7,788 bases of DNA from a bacterium. Lineage in GTDB: Bacteria; Armatimonadota; HRBIN16. A program made the translations under genes and the position numbers. Shown piece by piece: positions 1 through 6,700 of the stretch. The notes beneath the pieces are model-generated. The model searched no databases, was not told the DNA's origin, and saw only the letters and a program-made list of their open reading frames with translations. The DNA lies in the NCBI GenBank assembly GCA_025057335.1, contig JANWXG010000117.1, positions 1 to 7,788 on the forward strand, read 5' to 3'. Every line of letters begins with the position of its first letter. The stretch's first letter is position 1.

Positions 1-1921
1 TCAACAGCGTGCCCACGTAACGCATCACCTCGTTGGCGCACACGGGGCAGTAGCCGTAATCGCTGCACAGGCGGTCTACCACCTCGTTCATCTTCTTCAG
101 CTGCTCCTCGTTGGGCGTGGTGACCGAGGTGGTAATTTTCACTACGTCTTTCAGGTCAGCGAAAAGCTTGCGCTCGATAGCCTCTTTGAGCCGTTCGTCG
201 CTGTTGACATCGAAGCGGATGTTACGCCGCGCCAACGAGGCGACCGAACGCAGGATGCCCTCACGGAACTCCCGCTTGGCGTTCTCCGAAATGCCGATTT
301 GCTCCTCAATAGAGCGCATCAGCTTCTCGTCGGGCTCCATATCCTCGCCTGTAATCGGGTCTTTCACCTTCGTGCGGTTGCAGTAGGCGTCCACGTTGTC
401 TAGGTAGTTGTCCAGCAGAGTCTGCGCCGCCTGCTCGTAGGAGTAGACGAACGCCCGCTGGATTTCCTTCTTAGCGAGTTCGTCATACTCTTTGCGCACC
501 TCGTCGATGAGCCCGAGCAGCTTGCGCCGTTCCTCCTCATTGTTGGTGTACTCCGACAGACCGTCGCGCAGGCTGCGCAGCACGTCTATCGGCGTGATGC
601 ACGACTTGCCGCTGCGGGCAATGGCGCTGGAGATGCGGTTGATGATAAAGCGCGGCGAGACGCCCTGCATGCCCTCGTCGGCGTATTCCTCCTGCAGCTC
701 CTTCACGTGTCGCTGGTCCCAGTCGCCCACCTGCTTCTCGCCGTCGTAGAGCTTCATCTTGGTCATCAGGCTCAGCCCGCTCTTCTTGGAGGGCTTGAGG
801 CGACTGAGTACGGCGAACATGCTGGCAACGCGCAGGGCGTGCGGCGCGATATGCACCTTCTTCAAGTCGACGCCGTCCTCTTGCACTTCGCTCTGGGCGA
901 TAAGCTTCTCGTAGATACGCACCTCGTCGCTGACGCGCAGGTTGTAGGGCACTTTCACCACGAAGATGCGGTCAATCATCGCCTCATTCTCCTTGTTGGA
1001 GAAGTAGGCGTTGTATTCATACTCATTCGTGTGAGCTAGGACAACGAGGTCGCAATAGATGAGTGCGAACCGGGAGGCTTTGATCATCTGTTCGCCCGCG
1101 ACAGTGTTGAGCTCGTACAGGAAGCGCTTATCCGCCTTGAGCATCTCGATAAATTCCATGATGCCCCGGTTTGCGATGTTGAGTTCGCCGTCGAAGTTGT
1201 ACACACGCGGGTCGCTCTCCACACCGATTTCGGTCAGCATTTGCAGGTTCACACTGCCCGTCAGCTCTGAAACGTCCTGTGACTTGGGGTCGGACGGCTT
1301 GAAGGTGCCGATGCCGATGCGGTTGCGCTCGGAGAAGAAGATGCGCTCCACAGGCACCTGATCGATTTTGCCCTGAAATTCCTCTTTGAGTCGCCAGCGG
1401 CACACGGGGCACAGGTCGCCCTCGATGTAGATGCCGAACTGCCGTCGGAAGTCCGCCCGCAGGTCTTCGGGGATGAGATGGAGTGGCTCCTCGTGCATGG
1501 GACAGCCTTTGATAGCGTAGACAGCGCCCTGCTCGGTGCGCGAGTAGCGCTCCAGCCCGCGCTTGAGCATGGTAACGAGAGTGGATTTGCCGCCGCCGAC
1601 GGGCCCCACCAGCATGAGGATGCGCTTGCGCACGTCGAGGCGTCGTGCAGCGGGCGCGAAATACTCCTCCACGATTTGCTGCAGGGTCTTGTCCAGTCCG
1701 AAGATTTCGGAGCGGAAGAAGCGATACTGTTTGGGACGCCCTTCTGGCTCGTCCACACCCGCTGCCATAATCATGTCGTACACGCGAGCGTGAGCCAGGT
1801 CGGCGACCTGCGGATTCTTAATGACTATCTCCAGATAGTCGGCGAACGTCCCTTCCCACCGCAAAGCCTCTTCCGACTGGCGCAGCTCTTCCGCTTGCCT
1901 CAGGAACTCGGATGGCTTCAT
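1..1921 (-). CDS. prkA: PrkA-family AAA+ protein (serine kinase/protease), 3' end cut by window edge
   Basis: I translated 640 codons. The frame is still open at base 2, and the residue pattern at the end (RYVGTLL) matches the extreme C-terminus of Bacillus PrkA as I recall it, so only a few residues are missing. Visible motifs are a Walker A (GPVGGGKST, about residues 106-114), the family block FFSERNRIGIGTFKPSDPK (about 195-213), FDGELNIANRGIMEF with a Walker B-like segment (about 243-257), AHTNEYEYNAY (296-306), the conserved AFVYSYEQAAQTLLDNYLDNV region (490-510) and DEKLMRSIEEQIGISENAKR (531-550). PrkA proteins are cytoplasmic AAA+ ATPases with a C-terminal kinase-like domain. The B. subtilis protein has been described as a kinase and later as an ATP-dependent protease, and it acts in sporulation, starvation and stress. 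The family usually sits beside DUF444 (YeaH/YhbH) and SpoVR genes, which would be expected just off the left edge. An in-frame ATG at 1933 abuts its own Shine-Dalgarno, so 1921 is preferred. Oddity: two CPVC motifs (171-174 and 625-628). Confidence 0.97.
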   Translation of the reverse strand, partial: MKPSEFLRQAEELRQSEEALRWEGTFADYLEIVIKNPQVADLAHARVYDMIMAAGVDEPEGRPKQYRFFRSEIFGLDKTLQQIVEEYFAPAARRLDVRKRILMLVGPVGGGKSTLVTMLKRGLERYSRTEQGAVYAIKGCPMHEEPLHLIPEDLRADFRRQFGIYIEGDLCPVCRWRLKEEFQGKIDQVPVERIFFSERNRIGIGTFKPSDPKSQDVSELTGSVNLQMLTEIGVESDPRVYNFDGELNIANRGIMEFIEMLKADKRFLYELNTVAGEQMIKASRFALIYCDLVVLAHTNEYEYNAYFSNKENEAMIDRIFVVKVPYNLRVSDEVRIYEKLIAQSEVQEDGVDLKKVHIAPHALRVASMFAVLSRLKPSKKSGLSLMTKMKLYDGEKQVGDWDQRHVKELQEEYADEGMQGVSPRFIINRISSAIARSGKSCITPIDVLRSLRDGLSEYTNNEEERRKLLGLIDEVRKEYDELAKKEIQRAFVYSYEQAAQTLLDNYLDNVDAYCNRTKVKDPITGEDMEPDEKLMRSIEEQIGISENAKREFREGILRSVASLARRNIRFDVNSDERLKEAIERKLFADLKDVVKITTSVTTPNEEQLKKMNEVVDRLCSDYGYCPVCANEVMRYVGTLL

Positions 1922-1926
1922 AGATT

Positions 1927-1941
1927 CTCCCATCTCCTTCC
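1927..1941 (-). promoter_or_regulatory. prkA ribosome binding site
   Basis: On the minus strand GGAAGGAG is followed by ATGGGAGAATCT and then the chosen ATG. GGGAG lies 5 bases before the ATG at 1921, and AAGGAG lies 12 bases before it. The alternative in-frame ATG at 1933 directly touches AAGGAG with no spacer, which favours the downstream start. The two candidates differ by only four residues. Confidence 0.7.
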
Positions 1942-1968
1942 TGCTGTAGAGTTGCCAGCCAAAGCGAA

Positions 1969-2002
1969 GCGCCCCGTGCTGCAGAGGGCACGCACGAGGC
2001 GC
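1969..2002 (-). promoter_or_regulatory. 11-bp GC-rich hairpin in the prkA leader
   Basis: Arms at 1969-1979 and 1992-2002 pair over 11 positions in the minus-strand RNA (GCGCCUCGUGC with GCACGGGGCGC, one U-G pair) around a 12-base loop. An AGC/GCU pair can extend it past a small internal loop. It sits about 48 bases before the prkA start and 26 bases after the stop of the upstream small ORF. No U-tract follows, so it is unlikely to be a simple intrinsic terminator. It could be a stability or processing element, or an attenuator-type structure between the small ORF and prkA. The function is inferred; the pairing is directly visible. Confidence 0.6.
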
Positions 2003-2027
2003 TGCTGAGACAGGCAGGAACAGCAGG

Positions 2028-2141
2028 TTAACTGTCGGGAGGCTTTCGCCTCCGCAAGATGCCCACAGCGCCTGCCAGAGTCACCTCTGCAGCACTGATT
2101 ACGTCAACTGGCTCCTGAAGTGTATCTCCTGTGTCGCTCAA
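2028..2141 (-). CDS. possible 37-residue small protein upstream of prkA
   Basis: A TTG start at 2141 is preceded by GGAG with a 7-base spacer, a good ribosome binding site. It opens a 37-codon frame ending in TAA at 2028-2030. The predicted peptide begins MSDTGDTLQEPVDVISAAEV and has three zones: an acidic, polar N-terminus, a short hydrophobic/alanine-rich middle (about residues 14-29, too short and polar for a confident membrane helix), and a basic RRRK patch followed by PPDS. It lies downstream of a TTGACA/TAAGAT promoter and 106 bases upstream of prkA, so it would be the first gene of a prkA transcript. I do not recognise a family. The same stretch also folds into two tetraloop hairpins, so a structured non-coding leader is the main alternative. 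No in-frame ATG or GTG was seen just upstream. Confidence 0.4.
   Translation of the reverse strand: MSDTGDTLQEPVDVISAAEVTLAGAVGILRRRKPPDS
2038..2053 (-). repeat. perfect 6-bp hairpin with GAAA tetraloop
   Basis: The minus-strand RNA reads GGAGGC-GAAA-GCCUCC, a perfect 6-bp stem closed by a GNRA tetraloop. It lies in the last codons (RRRKPP) of the 37-codon ORF. GNRA tetraloops are typical of folded RNA, so this element either belongs to a structured leader or is an embedded signal in the small coding region. It is not followed by a U-run. Confidence 0.6.
2072..2092 (-). repeat. hairpin with GUGA tetraloop
   Basis: On the minus-strand RNA CUGCAGAG pairs with CUCU-G-GCAG, giving eight base pairs with one bulged G, closed by a GUGA (GNRA-class) loop. 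It is 18 bases upstream of the GAAA hairpin at 2038-2053. The two together suggest a folded leader RNA in the middle of the 37-codon frame. Confidence 0.5.
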
Positions 2142-2282
2142 TTTTGCTCTCCAACAACTTTTCGTTGCACAATATCCCGTTCTGTTTAGTAGACTACACC
2201 AGGGCGATGAAGGTTCCCCTGACGTAGAGGAATGGCAGCGAACACCCTGCGGGTACAGAGATTATACCTGCTTCTATTCTGA

Positions 2283-2311
2283 ATCTTAGTGGCTGCAGCA
2301 TCTCTTGTCAA
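2283..2311 (-). promoter_or_regulatory. sigma70-type promoter for the small ORF and prkA
   Basis: On the minus strand there is a perfect -35 TTGACA (2306-2311), exactly 17 bases, and a -10 TAAGAT (2283-2288, four of six consensus positions). Transcription would start near 2276, giving a leader of about 135 bases before the TTG of the 37-codon ORF and about 355 bases before prkA. It lies just beyond the hairpins that follow pilT, which suggests that prkA is transcribed separately from pilT. Confidence 0.65.
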
Positions 2312-2320
2312 GGGGAGAGT

Positions 2321-2340
2321 GCATTTTCCCGCGAAAATGC
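2321..2340. terminator. perfect 8-bp palindrome, second hairpin after pilT
   Basis: GCATTTTC (2321-2328) and GAAAATGC (2333-2340) form a perfect 8-bp inverted repeat around a CCGC loop. It is three bases beyond the larger pilT hairpin on the minus strand, and its TTTT supplies the only T-run after that hairpin. Read in either direction the stem-loop is symmetrical. It could work as part of a composite terminator, or as an operator-like site just upstream of the prkA promoter. Confidence 0.45.
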
Positions 2341-2343
2341 GAG

Positions 2344-2373
2344 GGGCGTCCGCCCAGGTAGGGACGGACGCCC
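2344..2373 (-). terminator. probable pilT transcription terminator hairpin
   Basis: It starts 8 bases after the pilT stop. Arms at 2344-2352 and 2365-2373 (GGGCGTCCG and CGGACGCCC) give nine perfect GC-rich pairs, plus three inner C-G pairs past a bulged base, and a 5-base loop. The minus-strand continuation is CTCGCATTTTCG, so the T-run is short and delayed. It fits an intrinsic terminator of moderate quality, or a 3'-end stability hairpin. Confidence 0.6.
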
Positions 2374-2381
2374 TCATTCTC

Positions 2382-3536
2382 TCACCCGCCCCGCGAAGGG
2401 TGATGCGGGGTCTGCACCGCCTGCGCAGTGGTCTGCAGGGTGGTCGCGTGCACATCCGCTGCGCGGTGCACCTCCGTCTCGCCCAGCTTCTCGGCAATCT
2501 CCTCGGGGCGGTCAGCGATGCGCATCATCTCGTCCTTGTCAATGATGCCCTTGCGGTAGAGCGAGAGCAGGAACGAGTCCAGTGTGCACATGCCCCACTG
2601 CTGTCCCGTCTGGATGGCAGAGTAGATGCTGTAGGTCTTGTGGTCGCGAATCATGTGCTGGATAGCGGGAGTGCAAATCATCACCTCGAACGCTGCGACG
2701 CGCCCGGGGCGGTCGATACGCGGCAGCAGCTGTTGCGAAATCACTGCCACCAGGTTTGTGGACAGCTGCACGCGGATTTGCTCCTGCTGGTCCAGCGGGA
2801 ACACATCGGTGATGCGGTCTACCGTCTTGGCAGCGCCAGTGGTGTGCAGGGTAGAGAAGACCAGGTGCCCTGTTTCCGCTGCGGTGATAGCCGCCTGGAT
2901 GGTACGCAGGTCACGCATCTCACCGACCAGGATGACATCCGGGTCTTCGCGCAGAGCGCGCACCACGCCGTCGGCAAAGGTCGGCACGTCTACTCCAACC
3001 TCGCGCTGCGAGATGATGGACTTCTTCGGGGTATGGTAGTATTCAATCGGGTCTTCGATGGTGATGATGTGGCAGTCCCGATGGGTGTTAATCCAGTCGA
3101 TCATGGTTGCTAGCGTGGTGGTCTTTCCTGAACCTGTGGGACCAGTAATCAGGATGAGCCCACGCGGTTCGTATAGCAGGTCAATCACTTCGCGTCCCAG
3201 TCCCAGCTCCTCGAAAGTGAGCATCTTGTAGGGAATGAGACGCAGGTTCATCGCCAGAGTGTTTTTCTGCCAATACGCCGCCACACGGAAGCGCGCCTTG
3301 TTCTGGTGGGAGTAACCGAAGTCAGTACTACGGTCGGTCTGCAGCTCTTCCCAGTTGCGGTCGGGGCAGATAGAACGCACCAAGCGCTCGGTGTCTGCAG
3401 GGGTCAGCACGTCATACTCCTGTAGACGGTATAACCTGCCATAAATGCGCAGGACGGGGCGCTCGCCCGCAATCAGGTGGATATCGGAGGCGTCTCTCTC
3501 GTACGCCAAATCCATGAGCTTCTCGATGGTAACCAT
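2382..3536 (-). CDS. pilT: PilT-family type IV pilus retraction ATPase
   Basis: This is a 384-residue secretion ATPase (GspE/PilT superfamily), a cytoplasmic hexameric motor that powers type IV pilus retraction and twitching. The N-terminal PAS-like domain carries the typical ASDIHL...G..P..R..G start (about residues 16-33). Walker A is GPTGSGKTTT (132-141). The acidic box includes EDPIEY (161-166), and ALREDPDVILVGEMRD (194-209) holds Walker B and catalytic Glu206. The His box TGHLVFSTLHTTGA spans 222-235, with His224 and His231. AIQHMIRD (281-288) corresponds to the AIRNLIRE motif that marks PilT rather than PilB. The last 35-40 residues (H-, T- and Q-rich, ending SRGG) are an unconserved tail beyond usual PilT length. 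The ATG at 3536 has AAGGAGG 8 bases upstream. No pilB, pilC or pilin gene is visible alongside, so this pilT appears to be transcribed alone, from its own promoter and between strong hairpins. Confidence 0.97.
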   Translation of the reverse strand: MVTIEKLMDLAYERDASDIHLIAGERPVLRIYGRLYRLQEYDVLTPADTERLVRSICPDRNWEELQTDRSTDFGYSHQNKARFRVAAYWQKNTLAMNLRLIPYKMLTFEELGLGREVIDLLYEPRGLILITGPTGSGKTTTLATMIDWINTHRDCHIITIEDPIEYYHTPKKSIISQREVGVDVPTFADGVVRALREDPDVILVGEMRDLRTIQAAITAAETGHLVFSTLHTTGAAKTVDRITDVFPLDQQEQIRVQLSTNLVAVISQQLLPRIDRPGRVAAFEVMICTPAIQHMIRDHKTYSIYSAIQTGQQWGMCTLDSFLLSLYRKGIIDKDEMMRIADRPEEIAEKLGETEVHRAADVHATTLQTTAQAVQTPHHPSRGG

Positions 3537-3539
3537 GAC

Positions 3540-3559
3540 ACCACCCTCCTTCTCGTGGT
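3540..3559 (-). promoter_or_regulatory. pilT Shine-Dalgarno held in a hairpin loop
   Basis: In the minus-strand RNA ACCAC (3555-3559) pairs with GUGGU (3540-3544), leaving a 10-base loop GAGAAGGAGG. The ribosome binding site AAGGAGG (3545-3551) is therefore presented in the loop, 8 bases from the pilT ATG. The Shine-Dalgarno is certain; the hairpin is only 5 bp and its biological relevance is inferred. Confidence 0.55.
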
Positions 3560-3560
3560 T

Positions 3561-3660
3561 TTTGCCCTTCCGGACAAAGTGGGATGTGCGACTGTGCTAA
3601 AGCCCAACCGCAGATGGGATTATTTGCTCCTCCACGCAGTCCTTCTGGGGGAAGCATCCC
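3561..3660 (-). promoter_or_regulatory. structured 5' leader of pilT
   Basis: The expected transcript start (near 3660) coincides with a 6-base arm GGGAUG (3655-3660) that pairs with CAUCCC (3581-3586), enclosing about 80 bases. Inside, possible helices are CUUC/GAAG, GACUG/CAGUC and CCCA/UGGG, which would make a multibranch fold. Next comes a 7-bp stem (3561-3567 with 3572-3578, one G-U pair) closed by a GGAA GNRA tetraloop, and then the hairpin that carries the Shine-Dalgarno. I compared it by eye with c-di-GMP (GEMM), TPP and fluoride riboswitch consensus motifs and found no match. It may be an unclassified cis-regulatory RNA; pairing was assessed by eye only. Confidence 0.45.
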
Positions 3661-3666
3661 GTATAC

Positions 3667-3695
3667 ACTATAAGGCGAAAGCCCGTTGTTGTCAA
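3667..3695 (-). promoter_or_regulatory. near-consensus sigma70 promoter of pilT
   Basis: The minus strand shows a perfect -35 TTGACA (3690-3695), exactly 17 bases, and a -10 TATAGT (3667-3672, five of six). The start would be about G3660, seven bases past the -10, leaving a leader of roughly 124 bases to the pilT ATG. This is the clearest promoter in the window. It shows that pilT does not depend on read-through from the glycosidase gene upstream. Confidence 0.85.
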
Positions 3696-3723
3696 GCGGT
3701 TTACGGAACAGGGTACAGCCGTT

Positions 3724-3783
3724 GCGAGGTTCCGCCTTCAGAGACGACCAGGGCATGCTGGTTAAGCAGGCATGCGAGGTTCC
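3724..3783. repeat. direct repeat GCGAGGTTCC, two copies 50 bp apart
   Basis: GCGAGGTTCC occurs at 3724-3733 and again at 3774-3783, exactly 50 bases apart, in the short gap between the glycosidase stop and the pilT promoter. A looser relative (GAAGGTTCCCC) lies near 2209-2219. The regular spacing (close to five helical turns) would suit a pair of operator half-sites. Such a short repeat could also arise by chance or belong to a dispersed intergenic repeat. Confidence 0.35.
3753..3775 (-). terminator. hairpin after the glycosidase gene
   Basis: GCATGC (3753-3758) plus TG pairs with CA plus GCATGC (3770-3775), with one bulged base and a 6-base loop. It begins 11 bases beyond the glycosidase stop codon. 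No T-run follows on the minus strand, so factor-independent termination is doubtful. It may be a 3'-end stability hairpin. Confidence 0.35.
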
Positions 3784-3785
3784 CC

Positions 3786-6700
3786 CTAAAACTCCGCCTC
3801 CACGACCAGCCTGCCCGTGTTCCCCGTAATGTCCACATCGCCGCGCTGGGGGTCAAAGCGCTCATGCACCACACCGTTCACGCGCACTGAGCGGATGGGT
3901 AAGCCGTCTGGATGGCGGAAGCGCACCAGAGTCTTTGGGGGAGAGGCGCGAAGCGACAGGTCTACCTCTGCACTCAGCCACCTGGGATAGCCCCCGCTGT
4001 GGTAGCTCACACTCACCTTGCCATAGCGCGTGCAGACTCCCGTCGTGGCTATCGGCTTGCCCGTGCGGAACCACTCGCGCGGCAGAGCGCGCCCGAAGTG
4101 CAGCACCTGCTCGTCAGCATATACAAACATCGCTCGCAGCCACGAAACAGCGTTCGCCTCGTCGCTGGTCTTGAAATGCGCCGCGTTGGAATATCCCAGC
4201 ACGGGCGAGGGATGCTCTACCATCGCGTTGACCTCCTCGCGGTAACAGGCGCACCAGGCGTTGAAGAACATCCAGAGGAAAATCTCAGGCTCGTCGCGCT
4301 GCAGATGGGGCATCAGCCCCGCCAGCAGGTTGGGCTGGATGGAGAAGCCTGCACGGTCATACCAGTTCGCCTCGAAGTCGGGGATGAGGTAGCCGTATGG
4401 GGGCTGGGGGTAAAGATTGTCCTGGTAGTCATCCAGAATCCACTCCGCTTGCGGACTACGCACGTCATACAGCCCCGAAATCAGCAGGTAGACCGCTCCT
4501 TCCAGCACCTCTCGAATCCATCCCACGTCGCGTCGGCGCTGATAGAGGCGACTGGGGTAGTGTGGAACCCATCTGCCGTCGCGCAGGCGCACCAGCGGCG
4601 TGTGCTGGCGCATGGTCTCGAAGCCACGCATCAGGTCGGCGCGGTAAGCGTCTGCCTCCTGCTGGATGCGCGCCGCTTCGGGATGTGCAATCGCCCTTAG
4701 CGCCTTCGCAGCGGTGTCCACTCCACGCCAGGTGAGCGCGTTAGTGGAGAGCCAGTAGTGGAAATCGGTCACGTCCTCCAGGCTTCCTGCAGGCAGGAAG
4801 CCGTACTCCCAGCCGCGCGAATGGGGCAGAGTGCGCATGGTATTCCGCCGCTGTCGGAACACCCAGTCGCAGCCTGCGATGAGCGAGGGCGCGACGCTGT
4901 GCAGCCATTCGGCGTCTCCCGTGAGGAAGTAGTGCATGGCAATGCACCACAACGCCCAGCCGTGATGCTGGTTGTAGGCTCCGCGCTCGAAACCGCCCGC
5001 GCCGTAGTACATGCCTTCATAGTCGGTAAAGTTGCCCGGCTGAGAAGCGGTGCCCTGATATCGGATCCACACCTCGATGCGCCGTCGCGCCTCCTCGTGT
5101 AAGCCGCGCTGGTCTAGCTCGTGTACTATCATGCACGCCTCGTTGGTGAAGTTGCCGTAGCTGGAGGTGCCTACTGACGTGTTGACCAACCCGCTGCCGT
5201 CGGGCATGGCGGTGTCGGTAACTAGCACGTAGTTGCGGTGTGCGGCGTGCAGAGCCGTTAAATGTGGTTCGGGGCAGACGAGCTGCGCCCCCTGCCTCGC
5301 CTGCGCCCGCCAGAAGGCAGCCACCTGACAATAGCAAGGTTCGAACTGCAGCGCCTCCAATGCTGACAGCTCCTCAGGCTGGTCTAGCGCGATATACGGA
5401 ATCTTCAGCAGCAGCTCGCCCGTCTCGCCCGGCTGCAGAGTCTGGCGAAAGAGTACCTGCCTGCCTTGCACATCGGGAGACAGCGTGCCCTCCCAGCGAG
5501 CGCGTAGCACCTTCTGACCGTGCCAGTCCGAGAGCAGGTGCGCGCCTTCAACAAACAGTTCATCCCGTTCTCCGCGTGGCAGCAGGTAGTCGTCCTGCGC
5601 CCCATTGCTGGCATAAGCGTTGTGCGAGCGAGCAGACCGATGCGAGTAGGAGAGGGGCAGCTCGGCGACGGCGGGCGCGTTGCCCGTGTTGTGAAAGCGG
5701 AAGCGCACCATCGCCACCACCGTCTCATCGCTGGACAACAGCTCGTCCTCTATCGAGCGGAGCAGGGGCACAGCGAAGGTATGCTGCTCGATGGCGATAT
5801 CGCCGTCCAGAGCGCGAAGACGATACGCGAGCACGGGAGGAGTGTCCGGCTCGCGGGCAGTGATATACCGCCGCTCCAGACCGAAGAAGAAGCGCGCATC
5901 CCCGTCGCAGCGAAACCGTTCAGTGTCCCTGCCTGGGATGCTGGTGACGTTCCACTTCGCCAGCACCAGGTCGCCGTTGGCTTCCAGGCGGAAGCGGTGA
6001 CGGTGCAACTTGCAGCCGAGGTTGGTGCTGACCGCGTGCGGGCGGGGCTGTCCGTGAAAAGCCCCCGCGTAACTCTGCTCCCGATGCTCGCGAACACGCT
6101 GGTTGAGCGTCTTCGCCCCCTGGATACGCCGCTGGTAGTCCGCAAAGCGCATGGGGTCGTCAGCAAAAGTGATGTACACTCCCCGCTCCGCATACCAGAT
6201 AGGACCCTGCTCCCTCAGGCTTTGCAGGCAGATGGTAAAGGCGTCCCCATCCAGCCAGAAGGTCACATGCCCCTCGTCGCCACAGTAGCGGTGGGCAGGA
6301 TGCATATGAGCAACTTCTAGCTCGAAGAGGCGCGACGCTTCGGGCAACAGCGCTACGCTTTCCCCTTCCACCCGTACTCCGTTCAGCGCATGGACGTGCA
6401 GTATCCGCGCATTGTAAGTTGTGAAGCGAATCGTGTCGCCCAACGTGCGCGTGCCCGCGTCCAGCTCCACACGCAAACGGCTGCTCGCAGGATCGGAAGC
6501 GGTAAAGATTTGTACATCGGCAACCTCTTCCAGAGCGGAGGTTTCAATCCGTATCCCCAGCGTGCGGCGGAAGGTCACGTCGTAGTCCGTTGCGTCGGGG
6601 AACTCGGCGGTCAGCCCTGCGAACGTCACCTGTAGCGTGCGCTCATCCTCGCGTTGAACTACTGCTGCTGCCCTCTGCCACTCGGTGTTGAACTGGTCGT

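Noticed and set aside
1..3. TCA at the left edge looks like a minus-strand TGA stop for prkA
   Set aside because: Counting codons from the ATG at 1921 places the last full codon at 2-4 (TTG), so this triplet is out of frame. The gene continues off the window, and the next codon starts with A, consistent with a K/N/R ending.
1478..2008. 176-codon plus-strand open frame across the prkA start
   Set aside because: It is antisense to conserved PrkA motifs including the Walker A, with no convincing ribosome binding site or family features.
2261..2266. Perfect TATAAT on the minus strand upstream of prkA
   Set aside because: No acceptable -35 lies 16-18 bases upstream and there is no extended -10 TG, so the TTGACA/TAAGAT pair next to it is preferred.
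2289..3113. 274-codon plus-strand open frame opposite pilT
   Set aside because: It is entirely antisense to a clear PilT coding sequence, has no recognisable domain, and reflects codon bias in a GC-rich gene.
3561..3660. Known c-di-GMP, TPP or fluoride riboswitch in the pilT leader
   Set aside because: The conserved core motifs of those classes as I know them are not present by eye; left as an unclassified leader.
3412..3756. 114-codon minus-strand frame over the pilT promoter and leader
   Set aside because: It would cross the near-consensus promoter and overlap pilT in another frame, with no ribosome binding site; the translation shows no family pattern.
3912..6320. Several long plus-strand frames (up to about 266 codons) opposite the glycosidase gene
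   Set aside because: Their composition is that of antisense shadows (R-, A-, P- and S-rich), and the minus-strand frame is continuous for 1044 codons with coherent domain-like blocks.
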